A DNA stretch of 64,000 bases from Streptomyces coeruleorubidus (GCF_008705135.1 NZ_CP023694.1:6615001-6679000), one strand, 5' to 3'. Numbered from the stretch's first letter, positions 32,489 through 42,268 are shown. Program-made: numbers and translations. The notes: generated by a model not told the origin, from the sequence alone.

Positions 32489-32933
32489 GCCCCCTCCAAC
32501 GGGTCCGACCCAGCGCTAGTTACGCAGCGGACGCGAGACGTGACTCTCTGTTTCCGGCTTCCCGGCGGCGAACGGTTCACTCGGCGCCCGGAAGTGCCCA
32601 GGGTGGTGCGCTGGGCGACGCGCGCCCCCGAGTACATCGCTGCACCCGCTCCTGGGTGTCCTGTGTCAAGTGAATCGCGGTGACGCGTGGGGGAGTTCAT
32701 TCGTTGGGGTGGCGAATGGTGGCGTTTCCGTGTGAGCCGTGGCTGGACGGGTGATCGTAGGATTACTTTGTGTGCACGAGTCCTGGGGGCACATGCACTC
32801 GTGGGTATGCCGGAGGCAAGTCGGTATTCCGTTCGAAGGGTGACAAGGGCCGGACGGACGGCCGTACGAACCGGCATGCTGATAGGCCTTGGCGCACTCG
32901 GCGACAAGTGGTCTCAGGGATGGGGGCGTTCCA
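32489..32933. other. nsdA upstream region
   Basis: 445 bases between divergent genes with no gene. It is less GC-rich in places (for example GGGAGTTCATTCGTTGGGG near 32695 and GATTACTTTG near 32761). An exact inverted repeat CACGAGT (32775-32781) and ACTCGTG (32797-32803) lies about 130 bases before nsdA and could be a regulator site. No clear promoter pair was identified. Confidence 0.4.
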
Positions 32934-34433
32934 GTGAGCGGCAACGGCGGAAGCGGGGCGAACGCTGAAAACGCGACGCACACTGACAAGCGCCCGAACG
33001 AGCTGCTCACCTCCTGGTTCGTACGCAGTGGCTGGTCCAAGGGCGAGCTGGCCCGCCAGGTCAACCGCAGGGCACGCCAGCTCGGCGCCAACCACATCTC
33101 CACGGACACCTCGCGCGTGCGCCGCTGGCTCGACGGCGAGAACCCCCGCGAGCCGATCCCCAGGATCCTGTCCGAGCTGTTCTCGGAGCGCTTCGGCGTC
33201 GTCGTCTCCGTCGAGGACCTGGGGCTGCGCACCGCGCGCCAGTCCCCCTCCGCGACCGGCGTCGACCTGCCCTGGACGGGCCCGCAGACCGTGGCCCTGC
33301 TCAGCGAGTTCTCGCGCAGCGACCTGATGCTGGCGCGGCGCGGCTTCCTCGGGAGCTCGCTGGTCCTGTCTGCGGGCCCGGCCCTCATCGAGCCCATGCA
33401 GCGCTGGCTCGTCCCCTCGCCCCCGGCTCCGCGCTCGGAGCCCGAGCCCGAGGCCGGCCCCTCCGGGCGGGCTCGCGGCCGGCTCTCCGCGCCGGAGCTG
33501 GACCTGCTGGAGTCCACGACCGTGATGTTCCGGCAGTGGGACGCCCAGTGCGGCGGCGGCCTGCGCCGCAAGGCGGTCGTCGGCCAGCTGCACGAGGTGA
33601 CGGACCTGCTCCAGGAGCCCCAGCCCGAGGCCACGACCCGGCGCCTGTTCAAGGTCGCCGCCGAGCTCGCCGAGCTGGCCGGCTGGATGTCGTACGACAT
33701 CGGGCTCCAGCCGACCGCGCAGAAGTACTTCGTCCTCGCGCTGCACGCGGCGAAGGAGGCCGGCGACCGGCCCCTCGGTTCGTACGTGCTGTCCAGCATG
33801 AGCCGGCAGATGATCCACCTCGGCCGGCCCGACGACGCGCTGGAGCTGATCCACCTCGCGCAGTACGGCAGCCGGGACTGCGCGAGCCCGCGCACCCAGT
33901 CGATGCTGTATGCGATGGAGGCCCGCGCCTACGCCAACATGGGCCAGCCCGGCAAGTGCAAGCGGGCGGTCCGGATGGCCGAGGACACCTTCGCCGAGGC
34001 CGACGAGTGGGACGAGCCCGACCCCGACTGGATCCGCTTCTTCTCCGAGGCCGAGCTGTACGGGGAGAACTCGCACTCGTACCGCGACCTGGCCTATGTC
34101 GCCGGCCGCAGCCCGACGTACGCCTCGCTGGCCGAGCCCCTGATGAAGCGGGCCGTGGAGCTCTTCGCCGAGGACGGCGAGCACCAGCGGTCGTACGCGC
34201 TGAACCTGATCGGCATGGCCACGGTGAACCTCCTCCAGCGCGAGCCCGAGCAGTGCACGCTCTTCGCCTCCCAGGCCATGCAGGTCGCCAAGAAGGTCCG
34301 CTCCGAGCGGGTCAACACTCGTATCCGAAAGACGGTCGACACGGCCGCGCGCGACTTCGGTGACCTCGGCGAGGTCGTCGACCTCACCGAGCGGCTGGCC
34401 GCCGAGTTGCCCGAGACGGCAGAGGCGGTCTGA
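32934..34433 (+). CDS. nsdA: NsdA, negative regulator of differentiation and antibiotic production
   Basis: A TPR-like helical regulatory protein of 499 residues, the same length as I recall for S. coelicolor NsdA, whose loss increases actinorhodin and speeds sporulation. The N-terminal ~90 residues look like a helix-turn-helix/XRE-type region (LTSWFVRSGWSKGELARQVN, then TDTSRVRRWLDGENPREPIP). The rest is repeats such as AAELAELAGWMSYDIGLQ and ALELIHLAQYGS. GTG 32934 is chosen from the preceding GATGGGGGCG and the known start VSGNGG. It is monocistronic with amtB 338 bases away. Mechanism of NsdA is not established. Confidence 0.92.
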   Translation: MSGNGGSGANAENATHTDKRPNELLTSWFVRSGWSKGELARQVNRRARQLGANHISTDTSRVRRWLDGENPREPIPRILSELFSERFGVVVSVEDLGLRTARQSPSATGVDLPWTGPQTVALLSEFSRSDLMLARRGFLGSSLVLSAGPALIEPMQRWLVPSPPAPRSEPEPEAGPSGRARGRLSAPELDLLESTTVMFRQWDAQCGGGLRRKAVVGQLHEVTDLLQEPQPEATTRRLFKVAAELAELAGWMSYDIGLQPTAQKYFVLALHAAKEAGDRPLGSYVLSSMSRQMIHLGRPDDALELIHLAQYGSRDCASPRTQSMLYAMEARAYANMGQPGKCKRAVRMAEDTFAEADEWDEPDPDWIRFFSEAELYGENSHSYRDLAYVAGRSPTYASLAEPLMKRAVELFAEDGEHQRSYALNLIGMATVNLLQREPEQCTLFASQAMQVAKKVRSERVNTRIRKTVDTAARDFGDLGEVVDLTERLAAELPETAEAV

Positions 34434-34617
34434 GCCCGGCTCTCCGGGCATCTGCCCGCCCCCTGAACCCCGGCCGCGGCCGGCCCTCCCGAACTGCCCG
34501 ACTCGGCTCCCCCATGCCAGGTCATCGGAAGGCCGACCGCGGCCGGACCCGCTTCCGCGCGGAAGATTGCGTCACGATAACGATCGACGCGCCGACAATC
34601 CGGCAGTTCATCGAGGC

Positions 34618-34653
34618 GTAACACAGAGAGCGCCTTCGTCACGGCGGCGAAAC
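34618..34653 (+). promoter_or_regulatory. GlnR box upstream of amtB
   Basis: GTCAC-N6-GAAAC at 34638-34653 matches the GlnR half-site pair (gTnAc-n6-GaAAc), and GTAAC at 34618 with AGCGC eleven bases on forms a weaker second pair. GlnR activates amtB-glnB-glnD under nitrogen limitation in Streptomyces. The rest of the 338-base gap before amtB contains no gene and no other clear signal. Confidence 0.7.
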
Positions 34654-34771
34654 AACGAGGGGCTTCCACCGAAACCGCGCTGCGCCAATCTCGTGGCGCA
34701 TAACCGGCCCACCCCTCATTCCGCTCAAGGCTTCGCCCGCACGGGGCCGTACCAACGACGAGGAGACGCCG

Positions 34772-36115
34772 ATGGCACCAGCCATCACCCTTGCCGCAGA
34801 AGCACCCAAGCTGTCTGCCGCCAACACAGGGTTCATGCTCATCTGTTCCGCCCTGGTGATGCTCATGACCCCGGGCCTGGCCTTCTTCTACGGAGGCATG
34901 GTCCGCGTCAAGAGCACCCTGAACATGCTGATGATGAGCTTCATCAGCCTCGGGATCGTCACCATCCTGTGGGTGCTGTACGGCTTCTCGATGGCGTTCG
35001 GCACCGACTCCGGCAGCCTCATCGGCTGGAACTCCGACTGGGTCGGCCTCGGCAACATCGGCCTGACCGAGCTGTGGCCCGGCTACACCATCCCGGTGTT
35101 CGTGTTCCTGGTCTTCCAGCTGATGTTCGCGATCATCACACCCGCCCTGATCAGCGGTGCCCTCGCCGACCGCGTGAAGTTCAGCGCGTGGGCGCTGTTC
35201 GTCGCCCTGTGGGCCACGGTCGTCTACTTCCCGGTCGCGCACTGGGTCTGGGGCACCGGCGGCTGGGCCTTCGAGCTGGGTGTCATCGACTTCGCCGGTG
35301 GTACGGCGGTCCACATCAACGCCGGTGCCGCCGCGCTCGGCGTGATCCTGGTCATCGGCAAGCGCGTCGGCTTCAAGAGGGACCCGATGCGCCCGCACAG
35401 CCTGCCGCTGGTCATGCTCGGCGCCGGTCTGCTGTGGTTCGGCTGGTTCGGCTTCAACGCCGGCTCGTGGCTCGGCAACGACGACGGTGTCGGCGCGCTG
35501 ATGTTCGTCAACACGCAGGTCGCCACCGCCGCCGCCATGCTGGCCTGGCTCGCCTACGAGAAGATCCGCCACGGCGCGTTCACCACGCTGGGCGCCGCCT
35601 CCGGCGCGGTCGCGGGCCTGGTCGCCATCACCCCGGCCGGCGGCGCGGTCACCCCGCTCGGCGCGATCGCCGTCGGCGTCATCGCCGGTGTCCTGTGCGC
35701 CATGGCCGTCGGCCTGAAGTACAAGTTCGGCTACGACGACTCTCTCGACGTCGTCGGTGTCCACCTGGTCGGCGGTGTCGTCGGCTCCCTGCTGATCGGC
35801 TTCTTCGCCAGCGGCAAGGGCCAGTCCGAGGTCGAGGGCCTCTTCTACGGCGGCGGCCTGACCCAGTTCTGGAAGCAGTGCGCCGGTGTCTTCGCGGTGC
35901 TCGCCTACTCGCTGATCGTCTCCGCGCTCCTCGCCTTCATCCTCGACAAGACCATGGGTATGCGGGTCACCGAGGACGATGAGGTCGCCGGCATCGACCA
36001 GGCCGAGCACGCCGAGACCGCATACGACTTCAGCGGCGCCGGTGGCGGTGCCGCCAAGACCGCCGCCGTCGCGGCCGCCGTGGCCGGAGCCGAGAGCAAG
36101 AAGGTGGACGCATGA
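34772..36115 (+). CDS. amtB: ammonium transporter AmtB
   Basis: Trimeric ammonia channel in the membrane. The 447-residue protein has about eleven hydrophobic spans. Family signatures: DFAGGTAVHINAGAAALG (with the pore His), GLLWFGWFGFNAGS, AFFYGGMVRVKSTLNMLMMS near the N-terminus, and LDVVGVHLVGGVVGSLL with the second pore His. The cytoplasmic tail is Ala-rich. It starts the operon amtB-glnB-glnD, follows GAGGAG, and has a GlnR box about 120 bases upstream. The stop overlaps the glnB start (ATGA). Confidence 0.97.
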   Translation: MAPAITLAAEAPKLSAANTGFMLICSALVMLMTPGLAFFYGGMVRVKSTLNMLMMSFISLGIVTILWVLYGFSMAFGTDSGSLIGWNSDWVGLGNIGLTELWPGYTIPVFVFLVFQLMFAIITPALISGALADRVKFSAWALFVALWATVVYFPVAHWVWGTGGWAFELGVIDFAGGTAVHINAGAAALGVILVIGKRVGFKRDPMRPHSLPLVMLGAGLLWFGWFGFNAGSWLGNDDGVGALMFVNTQVATAAAMLAWLAYEKIRHGAFTTLGAASGAVAGLVAITPAGGAVTPLGAIAVGVIAGVLCAMAVGLKYKFGYDDSLDVVGVHLVGGVVGSLLIGFFASGKGQSEVEGLFYGGGLTQFWKQCAGVFAVLAYSLIVSALLAFILDKTMGMRVTEDDEVAGIDQAEHAETAYDFSGAGGGAAKTAAVAAAVAGAESKKVDA

Positions 36116-36450
36116 AGCTCATCACCGCCGTCGTGAAGCCGCACCGGCTCGACGAGATCAAGGAAGCCCTCCAGGCCTTCGGCGTGCACGGCCTGACGGT
36201 CACCGAGGCCAGCGGCTACGGTCGGCAGCGGGGCCACACCGAGGTCTACCGCGGTGCCGAGTACACCGTCGACCTGGTCCCGAAGATCCGCATCGAGGTC
36301 CTCGTCGAGGACGACGACGCCGAGCAGCTGATCGACGTCGTGGTCAAGGCGGCCCGCACCGGCAAGATCGGTGACGGCAAGGTCTGGTCCATCCCGGTCG
36401 ACACGGCCGTACGGGTCCGGACCGGCGAGCGCGGCCCCGACGCGCTCTGA
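36112..36450 (+). CDS. glnB: nitrogen regulatory protein P-II (GlnK type)
   Basis: Trimeric signal protein of 112 residues that binds ATP/ADP and 2-oxoglutarate. The T-loop GHTEVYRGAEYTVDL contains Tyr51, which in Streptomyces is adenylylated by GlnD. PII signatures YGRQRGHTEVYRG and TGKIGDGKVWSIPVD are present. It overlaps amtB by four bases and is followed by glnD at 28 bases. Named glnK in many streptomycetes; both names are used. Confidence 0.97.
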   Translation: MKLITAVVKPHRLDEIKEALQAFGVHGLTVTEASGYGRQRGHTEVYRGAEYTVDLVPKIRIEVLVEDDDAEQLIDVVVKAARTGKIGDGKVWSIPVDTAVRVRTGERGPDAL

Positions 36451-36478
36451 GGCAGGCAAACAGAACAGGAGTCGCTGG

Positions 36479-38926
36479 GTGACGGGTACGGACGTGCAGA
36501 AGGAAGCAGAGGACTCGGGACCCAGCGGCTACGCGGCGGCCCGGCTGCGTCTCCTCAACGAGGAGGCGCGGTCCGGGCCGCCGCGCCGTGCGGCCCTGGC
36601 CGAACTGACCGACGACTGGCTCACCGGCCTGTTCGCCGCGGGCGCGGAAGGGCTGCGCGGGGTCTCCCTGGTCGCCGTCGGCGGCTACGGACGCGGCGAA
36701 CTCTCCCCGCGCAGCGACCTCGACCTGCTCCTGCTGCACGACGGCAGCGACCCCAAGGCGGTCGCCGCCCTGGCCGACCGGCTCTGGTACCCCGTGTGGG
36801 ACCTGGGCCTGGCCCTCGACCACTCCGTCCGCACGCCCGCCGAGGCCCGCAAGACCTCCGGCGAGGACCTCAAGGTGCAGCTCGGCCTGCTGGACGCCCG
36901 GCACCTCGCCGGTGACCTCGGCCTCACGGCCGGGCTGCGTACGGCCGTGCTGGCCGACTGGCGCAACCAGGCGCCCAAACGCCTCCCCGAACTCCAGGAG
37001 CTGTGCGCGGAACGCGCCGAGCGCCAGGGCGAGTTGCAGTACCTCCTGGAACCCGATCTGAAGGAGGCCCGCGGCGGGCTGCGCGACGCCACCGCCCTGC
37101 GCGCCGTCGCCGCCTCCTGGCTCGCCGACGCCCCGCGCGAGGGCCTCGCCGACGCCCGGCGCCGGCTCCTCGACGTACGGGACGCACTGCACCTGGCCAC
37201 CGGGAGGGCGACCGACCGCCTCGCCCTCCAGGAGCAGGACCAGGTGGCCGCCGAGCTCGGTCTGCTCGACGCGGACACGCTGCTGCGGCAGGTGTACGAG
37301 GCGGCGCGGCTGGTCTCGTACGCCAGTGACGTCACCTGGCGCGAGGTGGGGCGCGTGCTGCGATCGCGCGCCGTGCGGCCCAGGCTGCGCGCCATGCTGG
37401 GCGGCGGGAAACCGACCGCCGAGCGTTCTCCGCTGGCCGAAGGCGTCGTGGAGCAGGACGGCGAGGTGGTGCTCGCCCGTGCCGCACGCCCCGAGCGCGA
37501 CCCCGTACTGCCGCTGCGCGCCGCGGCCGCCGCCGCTCAGGCCGGACTCCCGCTCTCCCTGCACGCCGTACGGCGCATGGCGGCCACCGTGCGCCCGCTG
37601 CCCACGCCCTGGCCCGCCGAGGCACGCGAGCAGCTCGTCACCCTCCTCGGCTCCGGCCGCCCGACCATCGAGGTCTGGGAGGCGCTGGAGGCCGAGGGGC
37701 TGATCACGCGGCTGCTGCCCGACTGGGAGCGGGTGCGCTGCCGCCCGCAGCGCAACGCCGTGCACATCTGGACCGTCGACCGGCATCTCATCGAGACCGC
37801 CGTGCGCGCCTCCGAGTTCACCCGCCGCGTCAGCCGCCCCGACCTGCTCCTGGTCGCCGCGCTGCTGCACGACATCGGCAAGGGCTGGCCAGGCGACCAC
37901 TCGGTGGCCGGCGAGATCATCGCCAAGGACGTGGCCGCCCGCATCGGCTTCGACCGCCACGACGTGGCCGTCGTCGCCACCCTCGTACGCCACCACCTGC
38001 TGCTCGTCGAGACCGCCACCCGGCGTGACCTGGAGGACCCGGCCACCGTGCGCTCGGTCGCCGAGGCCGTCGGCTCCCAGGGCACCCTGGAACTGCTGCA
38101 CGCGCTCACCGAGGCCGACGCCCTGGCCACCGGCCCGGCCGCCTGGTCGTCCTGGCGGGGTTCGCTCGTCGCCGACCTGGTCGAGCGGGTCTCGGCGGTG
38201 CTCGCCGGGGACGTCCCGGCCGACCCCGAGGATGCCGCGCCGACCGCCGAGCAGGAGCGGCTCGCCATCGAGGCGGTCGCGACGGGCAGCCCGGTCCTCT
38301 CCCTGCGCGCGCAGACCGAGCCGCCCGCCGGGCAGGAGCCCTCCGGCGACCCCGAGCCGCTCGGCGTGGAACTGCTCATCGCCGTGCCCGAGCAGCCGGG
38401 TGTGCTGCCCGCGGTGGCGGGTGTCCTCGCCATGCACCGGCTGACCGTGCGAACGGCGGAGCTGCGGTCCCTGACCCTCCCGGACGGTGTCGACGGCACC
38501 GTCCTGCTGCTGGACTGGCGGGTCGCCGCCGAGTACGGCTCCCTGCCGCAGGCCGCCCGCCTGCGCGCCGACCTCGTGCGGGCGCTGGACGGCTCCCTGG
38601 ACATCGCCGGCCGCCTCGCCGAACGGGACGCGGCCTACCCGCGCCGCCGGGGCGTGGTGGCCCCGCCGCCCCGGGTGTCGGTCCACCCGGCCGCCTCCCG
38701 GCTGGCCACCGTCATCGAGGTCCGCTCCCAGGACGCCCCGGGCCTGCTGTTCCGCATCGGCCGCGCCCTGGACGACGCGAGCGTGCAGATGCGCAGTGCG
38801 CACGTCTCGACGCTCGGCGCCAACGCCGTGGACGCCTTCTACGTCACCGGCCCCGAGGGCGCGCCGCTGCCCGGCGACGAGGCCGAGTCGGTGGCCCGGA
38901 AGCTGGAGGAGACCCTGCGTGGGTGA
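36479..38926 (+). CDS. glnD: PII (de)nucleotidylyltransferase GlnD
   Basis: Bifunctional nitrogen sensor; in Streptomyces it adenylylates rather than uridylylates PII. The 815-residue protein has the nucleotidyltransferase motif VGGYGRGELSPRSDLDLLLL at residues 67-86, a middle helical domain, an HD hydrolase domain with LLVAALLHDIGKGWPGDH near 460-475, and two C-terminal ACT domains (GVELLIAVPEQPGVLPAVAG and VIEVRSQDAPGLLFRIGRAL) that sense glutamine. GTG 36479 follows AGGAG with seven bases of spacing. It ends the amtB operon; ffh follows 83 bases on. Confidence 0.95.
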   Translation: MTGTDVQKEAEDSGPSGYAAARLRLLNEEARSGPPRRAALAELTDDWLTGLFAAGAEGLRGVSLVAVGGYGRGELSPRSDLDLLLLHDGSDPKAVAALADRLWYPVWDLGLALDHSVRTPAEARKTSGEDLKVQLGLLDARHLAGDLGLTAGLRTAVLADWRNQAPKRLPELQELCAERAERQGELQYLLEPDLKEARGGLRDATALRAVAASWLADAPREGLADARRRLLDVRDALHLATGRATDRLALQEQDQVAAELGLLDADTLLRQVYEAARLVSYASDVTWREVGRVLRSRAVRPRLRAMLGGGKPTAERSPLAEGVVEQDGEVVLARAARPERDPVLPLRAAAAAAQAGLPLSLHAVRRMAATVRPLPTPWPAEAREQLVTLLGSGRPTIEVWEALEAEGLITRLLPDWERVRCRPQRNAVHIWTVDRHLIETAVRASEFTRRVSRPDLLLVAALLHDIGKGWPGDHSVAGEIIAKDVAARIGFDRHDVAVVATLVRHHLLLVETATRRDLEDPATVRSVAEAVGSQGTLELLHALTEADALATGPAAWSSWRGSLVADLVERVSAVLAGDVPADPEDAAPTAEQERLAIEAVATGSPVLSLRAQTEPPAGQEPSGDPEPLGVELLIAVPEQPGVLPAVAGVLAMHRLTVRTAELRSLTLPDGVDGTVLLLDWRVAAEYGSLPQAARLRADLVRALDGSLDIAGRLAERDAAYPRRRGVVAPPPRVSVHPAASRLATVIEVRSQDAPGLLFRIGRALDDASVQMRSAHVSTLGANAVDAFYVTGPEGAPLPGDEAESVARKLEETLRG

Positions 38927-39009
38927 GGGCGACCCGGCGACTTGTCACGCCGGGATACCCTGGAGGGCGATTCCCCAGTCTGTCTCCGACCCCGAGGACC
39001 GCGAGCGCC

Positions 39010-40560
39010 GTGTTCGATACTCTTTCCGATCGCCTCTCAGCGACCTTCAAGAACCTGCGCGGCAAGGGACGGCTCTCCGAGGCGGACATCGACGCCACGG
39101 CGCGCGAGATCCGGATCGCGCTGCTTGAGGCGGACGTGGCGCTTCCGGTCGTCCGGACGTTCATCAAGAACGTCAAGGAGCGCGCCCTCGGCGTCGAGGT
39201 CTCCAAGGCGCTGAACCCGGCCCAGCAGGTCCTCAAGATCGTCAACGACGAACTGGTCACCATCCTCGGCGGTGAGACCCGGCGCCTGCGCTTCGCCAAG
39301 CAGCCGCCCACCGTGATCATGCTGGCCGGTCTGCAGGGTGCCGGTAAGACCACCCTCGCGGGCAAGCTCGGCCGCTGGCTGAAGGAGCAGGGCCACTCGC
39401 CGCTGCTGGTGGCCTGTGACCTCCAGCGCCCGAACGCCGTGAACCAGCTCAGCGTCGTCGCCGAGCGCGCCGGTGTCGCCGTCTACGCGCCCGAGCCGGG
39501 CAACGGCGTCGGCGACCCGGTCAAGGTCGCCAAGGACTCCATCGAGCACGCCAAGTCCAAGGTCCACGACATCGTCATCGTGGACACCGCCGGCCGCCTG
39601 GGCATCGACCAGGAGATGATGCAGCAGGCCGCGGACATCCGGGACGCGGTCAGCCCCGACGAGATCCTGTTCGTCGTCGACGCGATGATCGGTCAGGACG
39701 CCGTCAACACCGCCGAGGCCTTCCGCGACGGCGTCGGCTTCGACGGCGTGGTGCTCTCCAAGCTCGACGGTGACGCCCGCGGTGGTGCGGCCCTGTCGAT
39801 CCGGCAGATCACCGGCAAGCCGATCATGTTCGCGTCGAACGGCGAGAAGCTCGACGACTTCGACGCCTTCCACCCGGACCGGATGGCCTCCCGCATCCTC
39901 GACATGGGTGACCTGCTCACCCTGATCGAGCAGGCGGAGAAGACCTTCGACCAGGCCGAAGCCCAGAAGATGGCCGAGAAGCTGGCCTCCAAGAAGGGCC
40001 AGGACTTCACCCTCGACGACTTCCTGGCCCAGATGGAGCAGGTCAGGAAGATGGGCTCCATCTCCAAGCTGCTCGGCATGCTCCCGGGCATGGGCCAGAT
40101 GAAGGACCAGATCAACAACCTCGACGAGCGGGACGTCGACCGCACGGCCGCGATCATCAAGTCGATGACCCCGGCCGAGCGCCAGGAGCCGACGATCATC
40201 AACGGCTCGCGCCGCGCCCGTATCGCCAAGGGCTCCGGCGTCGAGGTCAGCGCGGTGAAGAACCTGGTCGAGCGGTTCTTCGAGGCCCGCAAGATGATGT
40301 CCCGCATGGCCCAGGGCGGCGGCATGCCCGGGATGCCCGGCATGCCGGGCATGGGTGGCGGTCCCGGCCGGGCGAAGAAGAAGCAGAAGCAGGCCAAGGG
40401 CAAGCAGCGCTCCGGCAACCCGATGAAGCGCAAGCAGCAGGAGCAGGAGGAGGCCGCCCGCCGCGCGGCCGCCGCCGAGGGCGGCAACGCCTTCGGGCTG
40501 CCGCAGCAGGGCGGCAAGGACTTCGAACTCCCCGACGAGTTCAAGAAGTTCATGGGCTGA
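39010..40560 (+). CDS. ffh: signal recognition particle protein Ffh
   Basis: SRP54-type GTPase that binds signal peptides on nascent chains together with 4.5S/SRP RNA and docks on FtsY. The 516-residue protein has the N domain (FDTLSDRLSATFKNLRGKG), G domain motifs GLQGAGKTTLAGKLG near 107, CDLQRPNAVNQL, VDTAGRLGIDQEMM and SKLDGDARGGAAL, and the methionine-rich M domain from about residue 330 with KLLGMLPGMGQMKDQ. The C-terminal tail is a Gly/Met/Pro run (GMPGMPGMPGMGG) followed by a Lys-rich stretch. GTG 39010; the ribosome-binding site is weak. The SRP RNA gene is not in this window. Confidence 0.97.
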   Translation: MFDTLSDRLSATFKNLRGKGRLSEADIDATAREIRIALLEADVALPVVRTFIKNVKERALGVEVSKALNPAQQVLKIVNDELVTILGGETRRLRFAKQPPTVIMLAGLQGAGKTTLAGKLGRWLKEQGHSPLLVACDLQRPNAVNQLSVVAERAGVAVYAPEPGNGVGDPVKVAKDSIEHAKSKVHDIVIVDTAGRLGIDQEMMQQAADIRDAVSPDEILFVVDAMIGQDAVNTAEAFRDGVGFDGVVLSKLDGDARGGAALSIRQITGKPIMFASNGEKLDDFDAFHPDRMASRILDMGDLLTLIEQAEKTFDQAEAQKMAEKLASKKGQDFTLDDFLAQMEQVRKMGSISKLLGMLPGMGQMKDQINNLDERDVDRTAAIIKSMTPAERQEPTIINGSRRARIAKGSGVEVSAVKNLVERFFEARKMMSRMAQGGGMPGMPGMPGMGGGPGRAKKKQKQAKGKQRSGNPMKRKQQEQEEAARRAAAAEGGNAFGLPQQGGKDFELPDEFKKFMG

Positions 40561-40617
40561 TTCAAGAAGTCCGGCGGCTGACCGCCCGTTCCCGTACGAC
40601 ACGGGTTCCTGAACGGC

Positions 40618-40656
40618 ACTGAGGGCGCCCCCCTTCGAAAGGGGGGCGCCCTCAGT
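40618..40656. terminator. 16-bp perfect hairpin after ffh
   Basis: ACTGAGGGCGCCCCCC pairs exactly with GGGGGGCGCCCTCAGT around TTCGAAA. It lies 57 bases past ffh and 21 bases past the stop of the convergent lipoprotein gene, so it probably ends both transcripts. Confidence 0.85.
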
Positions 40657-40677
40657 GGTTCGTCGCCGGCGCGCCGG

Positions 40678-41277
40678 TCAGGCGTTCGGGAACTTCCAGA
40701 TGTAAGGCTCGCCGTCCTCCTCGGACCAGTGGACCTCGACGCTCTTGGCGTTCGCCGGGATCACGTACGTCTCGCAGAAGACGTGGCTCTCGCCCTGCTT
40801 CCAGCTCTCGACGTCGTACGGGTCCTCGCAGCCCGCCGTGTCCTCGGACGCGCCGATGAGGACGCTGCCGCGCCGCCCGTCGGCGAAGACCGTGGTGCCG
40901 TCGTGCACGTCGGAACCGTCGGTGAGGGCGGGCCCGCTCTTGTGCGTGTACTTCACGTGGGCGACGGCCAGCACCATGCCCTTGACCTTGTCCGGCTCCG
41001 ACACGGCCTTGGCCGCCTCCGCCTCGGTGCCCACCTCGACCTTCTGCGCCACGACGTCGTAGGTGACCTTGCCCGGGTCCTCCGCGACCTCGCCCGTGGC
41101 GCTCTCGCCGGTCCCCAGCTCGCCACCGGACGCCGGCTCCGGCGACGGGAAGACCTTGGCCTTCTCGGTGTCCGGGCTCTTCGCGTCGGCCTTGTCGCCG
41201 CCACCGCAGGCGGTGAGGGCCAGAGCGAGAACGGCGACGGGCGCGACGAGACGCAGCGCGGTCTTGTGGTGCGGCAC
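40678..41277 (-). CDS. predicted lipoprotein, unknown function
   Basis: A 199-residue secreted protein with an N-terminal signal (RLVAPVAVLALALTACGGG) and lipobox LTAC, Cys24 being the lipidation site. A Glu/Ser/Gly-rich linker follows, then a domain with VKGMVLAVAHVKYTHKSGP, two Cys (AGCEDPYD and HVFCETYV) that may be disulphide-bonded, and a C-terminal DGEPYIWKFPNA. No family is recognised with confidence. It starts an accessory block with the methyltransferase and proS that I do not associate with this spot in S. coelicolor. Confidence 0.8.
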   Translation of the reverse strand: MPHHKTALRLVAPVAVLALALTACGGGDKADAKSPDTEKAKVFPSPEPASGGELGTGESATGEVAEDPGKVTYDVVAQKVEVGTEAEAAKAVSEPDKVKGMVLAVAHVKYTHKSGPALTDGSDVHDGTTVFADGRRGSVLIGASEDTAGCEDPYDVESWKQGESHVFCETYVIPANAKSVEVHWSEEDGEPYIWKFPNA

Positions 41278-41413
41278 AACAGCTCCTGTATGCAGATGTG
41301 TAGGTCCCCCGAGCGGTGGATCACATTAAGCGTTCATGATCCACCTGGTGAAACCCAAAGGACCCCATGGTGCTTTCTTCACACCATTCACACCCGCACT
41401 GAAAAACTGTTCG

Positions 41414-42268
41414 TCACCGTGTCCGGGCGATCAGATACCGGAACACGTTCGGCATCCACACCGTCCCGTCCTGCCGCTGGTGCGGATGCAGAGCCTCGGT
41501 CAGCTCCTTGTCCACCTGCACCTGGTCCGTCGCCGTGATCGCCGCGTCGAACAACCCCGTCGACTTGAGCCCGCGCACCGCGCTGTCCACATCGGCGTAC
41601 CCGAAGGGGCACGCCACCCGCCCGGACCCGTCCGGCTTGAGACCGGCCCGCTGGGCGACGTCCTCCAGGTCGTCACGGAGGGCGGGGCGCCAGCTGCCCG
41701 TGCTGCGCAGCGGCTCCGCCAGCTTGGTGGCGACCCGCAGCACGGACGTCGTGGCGCACCGCTCCGGCGGGCCCCAGCCGGCCAGCACCACGGCCGCTCC
41801 GCGCCCCGCCAGCGGCGTCGCCTCCGCGAGCAGCCCGCCCAGCCCCTCCGAGTCGCCCGCGAGGCACCCGATCGGCTCGAAGGCGGTCACCAGGGTGTAC
41901 GCGGGAGCGCCCGGCTCCTCGGTGTCCCGGGGCGAGCCGTCGACCAGCCGGGCGCCCGCCCGCGCGCGCGTGGCCCCCGCCTCGGGCAGCAAGCGCTGCC
42001 GCGCGAGGGCCATTCTTTCCGGGGATGCGTCGACACCGGTGACCGCCGCTCCCCGGGCGGCGGCCATCAGCAGGGCGAGTCCGGAACCGCAGCCGAGGCC
42101 GAGCAGCCGCGTCGTGGGACCCACGTCCAGTCGCTCGTAGACGGCCTCGTAGAGCGGTACGAGCATCCGCTCCTGGATCTCGGACCAGTCACGCGCGCGT
42201 GCACGCAGGTCCACGCGGGGTGCGGCCCCCGCGTGAGGCAGGTGCTGCCGCACGAGCGTAGGTGTCAT
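41414..42268 (-). CDS. SAM-dependent class I methyltransferase
   Basis: A 284-residue Rossmann methyltransferase. SAM motif I is TTRLLGLGCGSGLALLMAA near residue 62, motif II AVTGVDASPERMALAR, then DGSPRDTEEPG and the post-motif segments AAVVLAGWGPPERC and LREDLEDVAQRAGL-like sequence. The substrate is unknown; small-molecule methylation is likely from the family, with no biosynthetic genes adjacent. ATG 42268 is used; the leader upstream has only GGGGCGC as a poor ribosome-binding site. It contains one CACGCGCGCGTG palindrome near its start (42190). Confidence 0.85.
   Translation of the reverse strand: MTPTLVRQHLPHAGAAPRVDLRARARDWSEIQERMLVPLYEAVYERLDVGPTTRLLGLGCGSGLALLMAAARGAAVTGVDASPERMALARQRLLPEAGATRARAGARLVDGSPRDTEEPGAPAYTLVTAFEPIGCLAGDSEGLGGLLAEATPLAGRGAAVVLAGWGPPERCATTSVLRVATKLAEPLRSTGSWRPALRDDLEDVAQRAGLKPDGSGRVACPFGYADVDSAVRGLKSTGLFDAAITATDQVQVDKELTEALHPHQRQDGTVWMPNVFRYLIARTR

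Noticed and set aside
34571..34585. Second GlnR site further upstream of amtB
   Set aside because: GTCAC is followed by GATCG after six bases, a poor match to the second half-site.
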